From positions 1-64,000 of the forward strand of contig JBJOHO010000089.1 in NCBI GenBank assembly GCA_046047615.1: a stretch of DNA of 64,000 bases, read 5' to 3'. This stretch comes from ZC4RG30 sp046047615 (GTDB taxonomy: Bacteria > Pseudomonadota > Gammaproteobacteria > Steroidobacterales > Steroidobacteraceae). The notes below the pieces were generated by a model. The model had not been told where the DNA came from, searched no databases, and worked only from the letters and a program-made list of their open reading frames with translations. Positions within the stretch are counted from its first letter, which is position 1; every line of letters starts with the position of its first letter. Below, piece by piece: positions 50,029 to 59,435 of this stretch. A program made the translations under genes and the position numbers.

Positions 50029-50646
50029 GTGACGCCGTCTCCGACCCCACTGTCGCCTCCCCACGACCGGACGCCCCTCACATGGACCGTCGCACTGGCA
50101 GGTCTGTGGCTGGTTCTGGCGCTGCTGCCTGAGGCCACGCCTTGGCTGCGCTGGGAGCACACAGCTCTTGTGCAAGGACAGCCATGGCGCCTGCTCACCG
50201 GGCATCTTGTGCATGTGGACCTGCGCCATGCGGTCGGCAACGCCGCAGCGCTCGGCGTGCTCTGGTGGCTGTATGGCGCGCACCTTGAACGGCGCCAGAT
50301 GGCCGTGGGATCGCTGTGCATCATCGTGGCCGTGGACATCGGCCTGGGACTGTCCCGGGAACCGCAGCACTGGTACGTCGGCGGATCAGGGTTGCTTCAT
50401 GGCTGGATGGCGTTGGGCTGCTTCGCAGGTTTGCGGCACAAGGACCCTCTGGCGGCCCTCGGGCTGGCAGGCCTCATGGGCAAGCTGGCCTGGGAAGGCC
50501 TGGACACCCCCCCGCCGCTGGCACCGGGCGTGGCGGTTGCGGTGGTCGCGCATGCATGGGGAACAGCCGGTGGGTTGCTGGGCGGGATCATGGCAGGGCG
50601 ACTGGCCCGGTATACTGGCGCCCCGGATTCTCAGGGACGGTCATGA
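50029..50646 (+). CDS. rrtA: rhombosortase (rhomboid-family intramembrane serine protease)
   Basis: A 205-residue membrane protein with about six helices. The rhomboid catalytic serine is in VGGSGLLHGWMALGCF (GxSG) and the His in VAHAWGTAGGLLGG. The short N-terminus and these motifs fit rhombosortase, the protease subfamily that processes GlyGly-CTERM proteins, which are typically exported by type II secretion. It begins with GTG at 50029, 61 bases from the divergent gspG start. Its stop overlaps the fabD start by 4 bases. No GlyGly-CTERM substrate is visible in the window. Confidence 0.85.
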   Translation: MTPSPTPLSPPHDRTPLTWTVALAGLWLVLALLPEATPWLRWEHTALVQGQPWRLLTGHLVHVDLRHAVGNAAALGVLWWLYGAHLERRQMAVGSLCIIVAVDIGLGLSREPQHWYVGGSGLLHGWMALGCFAGLRHKDPLAALGLAGLMGKLAWEGLDTPPPLAPGVAVAVVAHAWGTAGGLLGGIMAGRLARYTGAPDSQGRS

Positions 50647-51587
50647 GCACAGCATTCCTTTTTCCCGGCCAGGGGTCGCAGTCGGTCGGCATGATGGCGG
50701 CCTTCGCCGCCACTGACGCGACCGTTGCCCGAACTTTCGACGAAGCCTCTGCGGTCCTGGGCCAGGATCTCTGGAAGCTGGTCTGCGAGGGCCCAGCCGA
50801 GACGCTCAATGCGACCGAGAACACCCAGCCCGCGATGCTGGCGGCCGGGGTCGCCACCTGGCGCCTGTGGCGGGCTCGTGGCGGTGCGCGGCCAAACGTG
50901 GTCTGCGGCCACAGCCTGGGAGAGTACGCGGCGCTGGTGGCCGCAGGCGTCCTCGGCTTCCCGCAGGCGGTCGCGCTGGTCAGGCAGCGGGCCTTGCTGA
51001 TGCAGCAGGCGGTGCCGGCAGGGGTCGGCGCCATCGCCGCCGTGCTGGGACTGGACGATGATGCCGTCATCGCCGCCTGCGCGGAGGCTGCCGCTGGCGA
51101 GGTGGTGCAGGCCGTCAACTTCAACTCGCCGGGCCAGATCGTCATCGCCGGCCATGCGGCAGCGGTGGACCGTGCCCTGGCAGGCTGCAAGGCGCGTGGC
51201 GCGAAGCGGGCGGTGCTGCTGCCGATGAGCGTGCCTGCGCACAGCGCGCTCATGCAGCCGGCGGGCGAGCGTTTCGCGGCGGAGTTGGCGACGGCGCCGA
51301 TGGCCGAGCCCGCGATCGCGTTCTGGAGCCCGGTCGACGGACAGCAGCACCACGATGCAGCCTCGATCCGCAGCGTGATGCAGCGGCAGTTGGCCAGCCC
51401 GGTCCGCTGGAGCGAACTGGTCCGCGCGCTCGTGGGGACAGGCACGACACGCTTCGTCGAATGCGGCCCCGGAAAGGTGCTTGCCAGCCTGGTGCGGCGC
51501 ATCGACAAGCGCCCGGAGCTGACGGCCGCAGCCCTTGAGGACCCGGCCGCGATGGACGCCGCACTGATCACTGGAGGACAGCCATGA
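50643..51587 (+). CDS. fabD: malonyl-CoA:ACP transacylase
   Basis: Transfers malonate from CoA to acyl carrier protein. The 314-residue protein has FLFPGQGSQSVGM at the start, the nucleophile Ser91 in VCGHSLGEYAALVAAG, QAVNFNSPGQIVIAG and the catalytic His in VPAHSALM. The ATG at 50643 overlaps the rhombosortase stop (ATGA). It is followed by fabG with a 4-base overlap. The plsX and fabH genes that usually precede fabD are missing here. Confidence 0.97.
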   Translation: MSTAFLFPGQGSQSVGMMAAFAATDATVARTFDEASAVLGQDLWKLVCEGPAETLNATENTQPAMLAAGVATWRLWRARGGARPNVVCGHSLGEYAALVAAGVLGFPQAVALVRQRALLMQQAVPAGVGAIAAVLGLDDDAVIAACAEAAAGEVVQAVNFNSPGQIVIAGHAAAVDRALAGCKARGAKRAVLLPMSVPAHSALMQPAGERFAAELATAPMAEPAIAFWSPVDGQQHHDAASIRSVMQRQLASPVRWSELVRALVGTGTTRFVECGPGKVLASLVRRIDKRPELTAAALEDPAAMDAALITGGQP

Positions 51588-52330
51588 GCGCTTTCAACCT
51601 TTCCGGGCAGACCGCCCTTGTCACCGGCGCTTCCCGGGGCATCGGCCGCGCCGTAGCCCTGGCCTTGGCCAACGCAGGTGCCAAGGTGATCGGCACGGCC
51701 ACCAGCGAATCCGGCGCCAGTGGCATCACCGAGGCGCTCTCTGCCATGGGCGGCCGTGGAGAAGTGCTCGACGTGGCCTCCGCAGTGTCGGTCCAGGGTC
51801 TGTTCACACGCCTCGACGCCAGCGGCGACCTGCCGGGCATCCTCGTGAACAATGCCGCGATCACGCGCGACACGCTGGCGCTGCGCATGAAGGAAGAGGA
51901 CTGGGACGCCGTCATCGACACGAACCTGTCCTCGAACTTCCGCATCACCAAGGCCTGCCTCAAGTCCATGATGAAGGCGCGCCAGGGCCGGATCGTCAAC
52001 ATCAGTTCGGTCGTCGGCCTGATGGGCAACGCCGGACAGGCCAATTACTGCGCCGCCAAGGCCGGCGTGATCGGACTCACCAAGTCGCTGGCGCGCGAAC
52101 TGGCCTCCCGCAACATCACGGTCAACGCGGTGGCACCGGGTTTCATCGACACCGACATGACGCGCAGTCTCCCTGAAGAGCAGAAGCAGGCCTTGCTGAC
52201 GCAGATCCCGGCAGGGCGCCTGGGGACGCCCGAGGACATCGCGCAGGCCGTGCTGTTCCTCGCCTCTCCGGCGGCCGCCTACATCACCGGCCAGACGCTC
52301 AGCGTCAACGGCGGAATGCTGATGCCTTGA
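51584..52330 (+). CDS. fabG: 3-oxoacyl-[ACP] reductase
   Basis: NADPH-dependent short-chain dehydrogenase of fatty-acid elongation. The 248-residue protein has the cofactor motif VTGASRGIGRAVALALANAG and NNAAITRDTLALRMKEEDWD. The catalytic residues are the Ser in NISSVVGLMG, Tyr155 and Lys159 in YCAAKAG. The C-terminus SPAAAYITGQTLSVNGGMLMP is standard. It is coupled to fabD. Confidence 0.97.
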   Translation: MSAFNLSGQTALVTGASRGIGRAVALALANAGAKVIGTATSESGASGITEALSAMGGRGEVLDVASAVSVQGLFTRLDASGDLPGILVNNAAITRDTLALRMKEEDWDAVIDTNLSSNFRITKACLKSMMKARQGRIVNISSVVGLMGNAGQANYCAAKAGVIGLTKSLARELASRNITVNAVAPGFIDTDMTRSLPEEQKQALLTQIPAGRLGTPEDIAQAVLFLASPAAAYITGQTLSVNGGMLMP

Positions 52331-52385
52331 CGGCAAAAGCCATGTCGCCTGCGGCGATTTCGCCACCAATTCACGCAAAAACAAC

Positions 52386-52443
52386 AGCCCCGGAGCCGGA
52401 CGTGACAGCGCCGGTGGCACGCCGCCGGGGCTTCGCCTACAAT
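52386..52443 (+). promoter_or_regulatory. inverted repeat and -10-like element upstream of acpP
   Basis: In the 175-base fabG-acpP gap, AGCCCCGG (52386-52393) and CCGGGGCT (52425-52432) can pair. A TACAAT -10-like element follows at 52438-52443, with a weak TGGCAC 17 bases before it. The gap could hold partial termination after fabG and an extra promoter to give the high expression needed for acyl carrier protein. Confidence 0.4.
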
Positions 52444-52505
52444 GCGCCGCCTCCTGCCGGCGACCCCGGCGAAGGCATCCGAACAACACAGAGGATCGAA
52501 AACAG

Positions 52506-52745
52506 ATGAGCAGCATCGAACAACAGGTCAAGGCCATCGTCGCCGAGCAGTTGGGCGTCAAGCCGGAGCAAGTGACGAACGATGCGTCCTTCGTTGACGA
52601 CCTGGGTGCTGACTCGCTGGACACCGTCGAGTTGGTGATGGCACTCGAGGAAGAGTTCGAGACGGAGATCCCGGACGAGGACGCCGAGAAGATCACCACC
52701 GTCCAGCAGGCGATCGATTACATCAACGAGCGCCGCAAGGCCTGA
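52506..52745 (+). CDS. acpP: acyl carrier protein
   Basis: A 79-residue acidic carrier of growing acyl chains. The phosphopantetheine attachment site is Ser37 in DDLGADSLDTVELVMALEEEF. The start MSSIEQQVKAIVAEQLGVK and end QQAIDYINERRK are canonical. It is preceded by AGAGGATCG and follows fabG by 175 bases. Confidence 0.98.
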   Translation: MSSIEQQVKAIVAEQLGVKPEQVTNDASFVDDLGADSLDTVELVMALEEEFETEIPDEDAEKITTVQQAIDYINERRKA

Positions 52746-52815
52746 GCCTGTACTGTTCCTTGCCGCAGCGCCGCGTCCCGCGGCGCTGCTGTTTCCAGCC
52801 AATGCGGAGTCGCGC

Positions 52816-54063
<1,248 letters not shown>

Positions 54064-54066
54064 ATT

Positions 54067-54090
54067 GCGGCGGGGTGAACTCCCCGCCGC
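54067..54090 (+). terminator. GC-rich hairpin between fabF and pabB
   Basis: A perfect 9-bp stem (GCGGCGGGG / CCCCGCCGC) with a 6-base loop, starting 4 bases after the fabF stop. No T-run follows, so it may only slow or partly end transcription. The next gene starts 20 bases on. Confidence 0.5.
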
Positions 54091-54109
54091 ACCCAAGGTC
54101 CTCCTTGCC

Positions 54110-55489
54110 ATGACCCAGCGCATACCCGTCCGGCTGCGCCGCGGCGCCCTGCACAGCTTGGCCGGGCAGTTCCCGGCAGAGTTTCCGGTACTGCTCGACA
54201 GTGCGGCCGACGGCGCGCTGTCGATGTTCAGCGTACTCGCGGCCTTGCCCGGTGAGTCCCTCTGGCTGGATGGTGCTGGCACGCTGCACCCGCCAGCTTC
54301 GCCGGGAGCCATCGCAGGGGAGGGCTTCCTCGATGCCTGGCAGGCCTGGTTTCGCAAGGAGCGCCAGGCGTCCACCGGCGACGATCCCGCCGCAGACCTG
54401 CCGTTCCGGGGCGGGTGGATGTTTTACCTGTCTTACGAGATGGCGCAGGAAGTCGAGCCACGACTTCGCGGGCGCATGCCGACCGGACCGTCGCTGCGTG
54501 CGCTGGCATTGCGCGTTCCCGCCGCCATCGTGCAGCGGCATGATGGTGCGGCCTGGGTCGTCGCCGAAGAGGGGGTGCCTGCGGCCGACATTGACAAGCT
54601 CGTCGCACGGGTCGAAAGCTGGACGCCGGCGGCGGCAGAGGAGCGCGTGGCTCCCGGAGTTCCTGTCGAAGAGGATCCGGCCGCCTACCTGCAGCGTGTG
54701 CTTCTCGCACAAGAACACATCCGCAGTGGCGACATCTACCAAGCCAACCTGTCGCGCAACTGGGACCTGGCGTTGCCGGCCGGAATCCCCACTGCCAGCC
54801 TTTACGCCAGCTTGCGCCGGGCCAACCCCGCGCCGTTCGCCGCGTTGTTGCAGTTCCGCGATCTCACCGTGCTCTCTTCCTCGCCCGAGCGCCTGGCCCG
54901 CCTGCAGGTCGGCGGCCGTGTCGACACGCGTCCCATCGCCGGAACACATCCTCGCGGTGCCACCTCCGAGGCCGATGCGGCGCTGGCAAAGGCGCTCATC
55001 GATCATCCGAAGGAGCGCGCCGAACACGTCATGCTGATCGACCTCGAACGCAACGACCTGGGTCGGGTGTGCGTGGGAGGCAGCGTGCATGTCGACGAGT
55101 ACATGGGCGTGGAAACCTACGCCCACGTGCACCACATCGTCTCCAATGTGACAGGCCGGCTCCGGCCGGACCGCGATTTCATCGACCTGCTGCGCGCCGT
55201 GTTCCCGGGGGGCACCATTACCGGCTGTCCCAAGCTGCGCTGCATGGAGATCATTGCAGCGCTTGAGCAGGCGCCCCGCGGCGCCTACACCGGCTCGCTC
55301 GGCTACCTGAACCGGGACGGCTCTGGCGATTCCAACATCCTCATCCGCACGATGATGCGTGACGCCGACGGTCTGCATTTCCGCGCGGGCGCGGGCATCG
55401 TCGCCGACTCGGATCCGCAGCGGGAACTGCAGGAGACCCGCAACAAGGCCCGGGGAATGATCCTGGCGCTGGCGCCGCAGCCACGCTGA
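54110..55489 (+). CDS. pabB: aminodeoxychorismate synthase component I
   Basis: Converts chorismate to 4-amino-4-deoxychorismate for folate synthesis, with ammonia from PabA. The 459-residue protein has a divergent N-terminal domain and the chorismate-binding domain with IRSGDIYQANLSRNWDL, FSSSPERLARL-type residues (LSSSPERLARLQ), RPIAGTHPRG, HVMLIDLERNDLGRV and FPGGTITGCPKLRCMEII. The PIAGT segment has Ala where many PabB proteins have a catalytic Lys (PIKGT). The adjacent pabC gene supports PabB rather than TrpE. Confidence 0.9.
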   Translation: MTQRIPVRLRRGALHSLAGQFPAEFPVLLDSAADGALSMFSVLAALPGESLWLDGAGTLHPPASPGAIAGEGFLDAWQAWFRKERQASTGDDPAADLPFRGGWMFYLSYEMAQEVEPRLRGRMPTGPSLRALALRVPAAIVQRHDGAAWVVAEEGVPAADIDKLVARVESWTPAAAEERVAPGVPVEEDPAAYLQRVLLAQEHIRSGDIYQANLSRNWDLALPAGIPTASLYASLRRANPAPFAALLQFRDLTVLSSSPERLARLQVGGRVDTRPIAGTHPRGATSEADAALAKALIDHPKERAEHVMLIDLERNDLGRVCVGGSVHVDEYMGVETYAHVHHIVSNVTGRLRPDRDFIDLLRAVFPGGTITGCPKLRCMEIIAALEQAPRGAYTGSLGYLNRDGSGDSNILIRTMMRDADGLHFRAGAGIVADSDPQRELQETRNKARGMILALAPQPR

Positions 55490-55493
55490 AGCG

Positions 55494-56339
55494 ATGCAGT
55501 CGCCGGCAGTACCGCAGGTCTGGTTGGACGGCAGCCCCATCGCGTCCGGGTGGACGCGCGACCGCGCGCTGCACTACGGCGACGGGCTGTTCGAGACGAT
55601 GATGCTCAGGAACGGGCGGCTGCGATTCCCGGAACTTCATGCCGCGAGGCTGGCCGAGGGCTGTCGACGCCTGGCTATCCCGCTGGATGCCAGCGCCGCG
55701 ATCGCCGGCGCCGGCCAGCTCGCCGCGGCTGCGAAGGCAGCCGACGGCATCGTCAAGTTGATCGTGTCGCGGGGGCTGGCCGTGGAGCGCGGTTATGCGC
55801 CCACGGGTCGGGAGCGCCCCCGGCAGCTGCTGTTGCACTATCCCGCCGCGGCAGGATCGTCGAGGTCAGTGCCAGCAGACGCGCCCTGCGCCGCTGTCCT
55901 GCTGGGCATGAGGCTTGGCGAAAATCCATTGCTGGCGGGACTCAAGCACCTGAACCGGCTGGAGCTGGTCATGGCCCGCGCAGAGCTGGCACGGGAGCAG
56001 GCCGAGGAGGGCATACTCTGCAGCCAGTCCGGGCTTCTGGCTTGCGGCACGCAGAGCAACCTGTTCCTGCGGCTCGGCGGGCAATGGTTGACACCACGCG
56101 TGGACCGCTGCGGAATCGCCGGGGTCATGCGGGCTGTCGTGCTGCGCGAGGCCCCGGCCCTGGGACTGGATGTGCAACAGCAAGACCTGCCCGTGGACTG
56201 CCTGGCGCATGTGGAGGGAGCCTTCGTGACCAACATCCGCCTCGGCGTCCAACCGCTGCACCGCCTGGGGGGCCGGCAACTCGGCGTGAGCGAGGCCGTG
56301 CTGGCCTTGCAGCGTCATGTCGGGCAGCTCGATGACTGA
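55494..56339 (+). CDS. pabC: aminodeoxychorismate lyase
   Basis: A class IV PLP lyase releasing p-aminobenzoate and pyruvate. The 281-residue protein starts VWLDGSPIASGWTRDRALHYGDGLFETMML. It has LKHLNRLELVMARAEL with the PLP lysine and SQSGLLACGTQSNLFLRLGG for the cofactor phosphate. It follows pabB by 4 bases, and its stop lies inside the start of mltG. Confidence 0.92.
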   Translation: MQSPAVPQVWLDGSPIASGWTRDRALHYGDGLFETMMLRNGRLRFPELHAARLAEGCRRLAIPLDASAAIAGAGQLAAAAKAADGIVKLIVSRGLAVERGYAPTGRERPRQLLLHYPAAAGSSRSVPADAPCAAVLLGMRLGENPLLAGLKHLNRLELVMARAELAREQAEEGILCSQSGLLACGTQSNLFLRLGGQWLTPRVDRCGIAGVMRAVVLREAPALGLDVQQQDLPVDCLAHVEGAFVTNIRLGVQPLHRLGGRQLGVSEAVLALQRHVGQLDD

Positions 56340-57378
56340 ACGCCGCCGCGCGCCCAGTGTGGTGGCCACGCTGCTGCTGGCGGCCGTAGCCACTGTTGGC
56401 GCGTTCCTGCTCTGGCTGCATGACAGTGCCACCCGACCCGGCCCGGCCACTGAGGCGAGGATCATCGACGTTGCTGCCGGCAACAGCCTGCGCCAGGTCT
56501 TCCGGCAACTCGAGGCGCAGCAACTGCTGCCTAGGCCGCGCGCTTTCGAGTTGTACCTGCGCTGGTTGGCGCCGGACTACCGTGGCCGAGCCTTGCCCGC
56601 CATCCAGCGGGGCCGCTACCGGTTCGGACCGGACCAGACGCCGCTGGAGATCTTCACGGCGCTCCGCGACGGCCGCGTCATGCTCACCACGGTGACGCTG
56701 GTCGAAGGCTGGACCTTCCGCGAATTCCGCGCCGCCCTGAGCGCCCATCCGGAAATCACCCGTACGCTGGAGGGACTCACCGATGCCGAGGTGATGGCGC
56801 GCCTGGGCAAGCCCGGCCAGGGCGCGGAAGGGCGTTTTGCCCCGGACACCTACCACTTCATGCCGGGCAGTCCCGACACCCAGATCCTGGCACAGGCCTT
56901 TGACCTGCAGTCCAGACGGCTTGCCCGCGCCTGGGCGTCACGGTCCCCCGATCTGCCCTTGCGCAGCGCCGACGAGGCCCTGGTGCTTGCCTCGATCGTG
57001 GAGAAGGAGACCGGCGCGGCTGCAGAGCGGCCACGCATCGCAGGCGTATTCATCAACCGTTTGCGTTCTGGGATGCGCCTGCAATCCGATCCAACGGTGA
57101 TCTACGGGCTCGGAGAAGGCTTCGATGGCGACCTGCGCAAGGCGGACCTGCGGCGCGACACGCCTTTCAACACCTACACACGGCGTGGACTGCCACCTGC
57201 GGCCATTGCCATGCCGGGCGAGGCGGCACTGCGCGCCAGCGTCCAACCCGCCGCAACCGACGAGGTCTACTTCGTGGCGCTCGGCGATGGAACAGGCCGG
57301 CATGCCTTCTCCGCAACGCTTGACGAGCACAACACGGCCGTCAGGCGCTATCTCAGGCGCCTCCGGGAAGCACCATGA
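56332..57378 (+). CDS. mltG: endolytic murein transglycosylase MltG
   Basis: Cleaves nascent peptidoglycan strands and terminates glycan elongation. One N-terminal membrane helix (about 10-30) is followed by a LysM-like domain (VAAGNSLRQVFRQLEAQQLLP) and the YceG domain with the catalytic Glu in LASIVEKETGAAAERPRIAGVF. DPTVIYGLGEGFDGDLRKADL and NTYTRRGLPPAAIAMPGEAAL complete the signature. The ATG at 56332 overlaps the pabC stop by 8 bases; an ATG at 56317 is an alternative. The order pabC-mltG-tmk-holB is common in proteobacteria. Confidence 0.95.
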   Translation: MTERRRAPSVVATLLLAAVATVGAFLLWLHDSATRPGPATEARIIDVAAGNSLRQVFRQLEAQQLLPRPRAFELYLRWLAPDYRGRALPAIQRGRYRFGPDQTPLEIFTALRDGRVMLTTVTLVEGWTFREFRAALSAHPEITRTLEGLTDAEVMARLGKPGQGAEGRFAPDTYHFMPGSPDTQILAQAFDLQSRRLARAWASRSPDLPLRSADEALVLASIVEKETGAAAERPRIAGVFINRLRSGMRLQSDPTVIYGLGEGFDGDLRKADLRRDTPFNTYTRRGLPPAAIAMPGEAALRASVQPAATDEVYFVALGDGTGRHAFSATLDEHNTAVRRYLRRLREAP

Positions 57379-58025
57379 CGCTGCAGGTACCGGGTGAAGG
57401 ACGCGGCCGGTTCATCACCCTGGAGGGTATCGAGGGCGCCGGGAAGTCGACCTTGGCGCGCGCGCTGGCAGAACGCCTGCGCCAGCGTGGCATCCGCGTG
57501 CACCTCACGCGTGAACCCGGGGGAACCCCCTTGGCCGAGGCGGTGCGTGGACTGGTGCTGGGTCGCCATGGGGAAGCACTCCCAGCGGGCGCCGAAGCCT
57601 TGCTGATGTTCGCGGCCCGGGCGATCCACGTCGCCAACGGTATCCGGCCAGCACTGGAGCGTGGCGAGTGGGTGCTGTGCGACCGGTTCACGGATGCGAC
57701 CTTGGCCTACCAGGGCGGCGGCCGCGGATTGCCGCTGTCGGAACTGCTGCCACTGGTTTCCCTTGCACATCCGGGACTCACCCCGGACCTGACGCTGTAC
57801 CTCGACGTGGATGCCCTGACGGGCCTGCGGAGGGCGCGCTCCAGGGGTGATGGTGGCGACCGTTTCGAGGATGAGTCGGTGGCGTTCTTCGAGCGCGTGC
57901 GCCGCGCTTACGGCCAACTGGCCGCCCTCGATCCGCAACGCTGGCACGAAATCGACGCTCGTGCCGGTGCAGACGCGGTCATGGCGGCTGCCTGCGCCGG
58001 ACTGGAGGCCAGAGGATGGATCTGA
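57375..58025 (+). CDS. tmk: thymidylate kinase
   Basis: Phosphorylates dTMP to dTDP. The 216-residue protein has the P-loop LEGIEGAGKSTLARAL, REPGGTPLAEAVRGLVL, the DRF motif in LCDRFTDATLAYQGGGRGL, and LYLDVDALTGLRRARSRG before the LID region. It is coupled to mltG by a 4-base overlap and to holB by a 10-base overlap. Confidence 0.96.
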   Translation: MTLQVPGEGRGRFITLEGIEGAGKSTLARALAERLRQRGIRVHLTREPGGTPLAEAVRGLVLGRHGEALPAGAEALLMFAARAIHVANGIRPALERGEWVLCDRFTDATLAYQGGGRGLPLSELLPLVSLAHPGLTPDLTLYLDVDALTGLRRARSRGDGGDRFEDESVAFFERVRRAYGQLAALDPQRWHEIDARAGADAVMAAACAGLEARGWI

Positions 58026-59005
58026 CCTTGCCTTGGCTCGAGGCGTCCTTGCGCGGCCTGCAGGCGGCCGCCACGGCCGGGCGGCTGCCGCAGGCCTTGC
58101 TGATCCACGAGTGGCCCGGTGCCGGTGGAATGCAGCTGGCGCGGAAGTTCGCGCAGCTCGTGCTTTGCGAGGCGGGGAGCGACCGCCCCTGCGGACGCTG
58201 CGGACAGTGCCGGCGGGTGGCGTCCGGGGAGCACCCCGACGTCCTGCACGTCGCCCCTTCGCCCGACGCCAAGCTGCCGCAGATCGGCGTGGATGACATC
58301 CGCGACGCCTGTGCGCAATGTGTGATGACCAGCTACGAAGGCCGTGGCAGCGTCGCCGTCGTGCATCCCGCCGACACCATGAACCACCATGCCGCGAACG
58401 CCTTGCTGAAAACCCTGGAAGAACCGCGCTCGGGACTGCACATCGTGCTGGTCACGGCGCGTCCTTCCGGTTTGCCGGCCACGATCCTGAGCCGCTGCCA
58501 GAAGTTGCCACTGCCCATGCCTGACCGTGACGTGCTGCTGCAATGGCTGCAGCAGCAACGTCCGTCTCCCGACTGGGCCGCTGCCCTGGACGCGACGGGT
58601 GGTGCGGTGCTCGAAGCTGCCTCGCTGGATCCCGGCACGCTGCGCCGCTTGCGTGATGAAACCTGGACCGCGCTGCAGGAGGCCGTGCAGGGCAGGCTTG
58701 ACGTGGTGCGCACCGCCGATCACTGGGCACGCGGCGACCTCATCAGGCACCTGCACTGCACGGAGGCCTGGCTCGTGGCACAGGTCACGGAATTGGCAGG
58801 AATATCGCCAGCAACTGGGGAAATGCGATCCGCCCCCGGATTGCGCAACGCCATTCCAGGTTTGAATATGGGGCGGTTGCTGCGCCTGCTGGAAAGAGTC
58901 CAGCAGCTGCGGCACATGGCGGGCACGACGCTCAACAAGTCGCTCCTGGTGGAGCAACTGCTGTGGCGGCTGTCCACCGCCTCCAACCCCGGTCGCCAGT
59001 CCTGA
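58016..59005 (+). CDS. holB: DNA polymerase III delta' subunit
   Basis: A clamp-loader subunit of the replicative polymerase. The 329-residue protein has a zinc module (CEAGSDRPCGRCGQCRR) with four Cys, GEHPDVLHV and the sensor SYEGRGSVAVVHPADTMNHHAANALLKTLEEP. The Walker A motif is degenerate as usual in delta'. It lies between tmk and the PilZ gene, 16 bases before it. Confidence 0.93.
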   Translation: MDLTLPWLEASLRGLQAAATAGRLPQALLIHEWPGAGGMQLARKFAQLVLCEAGSDRPCGRCGQCRRVASGEHPDVLHVAPSPDAKLPQIGVDDIRDACAQCVMTSYEGRGSVAVVHPADTMNHHAANALLKTLEEPRSGLHIVLVTARPSGLPATILSRCQKLPLPMPDRDVLLQWLQQQRPSPDWAAALDATGGAVLEAASLDPGTLRRLRDETWTALQEAVQGRLDVVRTADHWARGDLIRHLHCTEAWLVAQVTELAGISPATGEMRSAPGLRNAIPGLNMGRLLRLLERVQQLRHMAGTTLNKSLLVEQLLWRLSTASNPGRQS

Positions 59006-59021
59006 AGGATCGTCCACGCCC

Positions 59022-59402
59022 ATGCCCAGCCACTCTTCGGCGGATCGCAGCAGCCGCTCCGGCGCAAGCAAGCCGGGATTGCTGACGCTGACCATCAAGG
59101 ACAAGAGCGCGCTCTACCTCGCCTACATGCCGTTCATCCGCAACGGCGGGCTGTTCATACCGACCAACAGCAGCTACCGCCTCGGCGACGAGGTCTTCAT
59201 GCTGCTGAACCTGATGGGCGAAGAGGAGAAGTTGCCCGTCGCGGGCCGCGTCATCTGGGTCACGCCGAAGGGCGCACAGGGCAAGCGCACGGCGGGCATC
59301 GGCGTGCAATTCAGCGAGCAGGATCGCGGCGAGACGCAGAAGCGGATCGAGAACCACTTGGCCGGTGCGCTGTCGGGGGAGAAGCCGACGCACACGCTCT
59401 AA
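59022..59402 (+). CDS. pilZ: PilZ-domain protein (type IV pilus PilZ-like)
   Basis: A 126-residue PilZ fold protein. The core LTLTIKDKSALYLAYMPFIRNGGLFIPT is followed by VFMLLNLMGEEEKLPVAGRVIWVTPKGAQGKRTAGIGVQF. It lacks the RxxxR and NxSxxG motifs of c-di-GMP-binding PilZ domains, as do the Pseudomonas and Xanthomonas PilZ needed for type IV pili. The position right after holB is the same as in Pseudomonas. It probably acts on PilB or an EAL protein instead of sensing c-di-GMP directly. Confidence 0.92.
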   Translation: MPSHSSADRSSRSGASKPGLLTLTIKDKSALYLAYMPFIRNGGLFIPTNSSYRLGDEVFMLLNLMGEEEKLPVAGRVIWVTPKGAQGKRTAGIGVQFSEQDRGETQKRIENHLAGALSGEKPTHTL

Positions 59403-59435
59403 TCCACGATCACCGCCTCATTGGCGCAGCCGCCC

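Noticed and set aside
50588..52699. 703-codon open frame on the minus strand opposite fabD-fabG-acpP
   Set aside because: Antisense to three well-identified genes; low-complexity Ser/Ala/Arg composition; no start signal.
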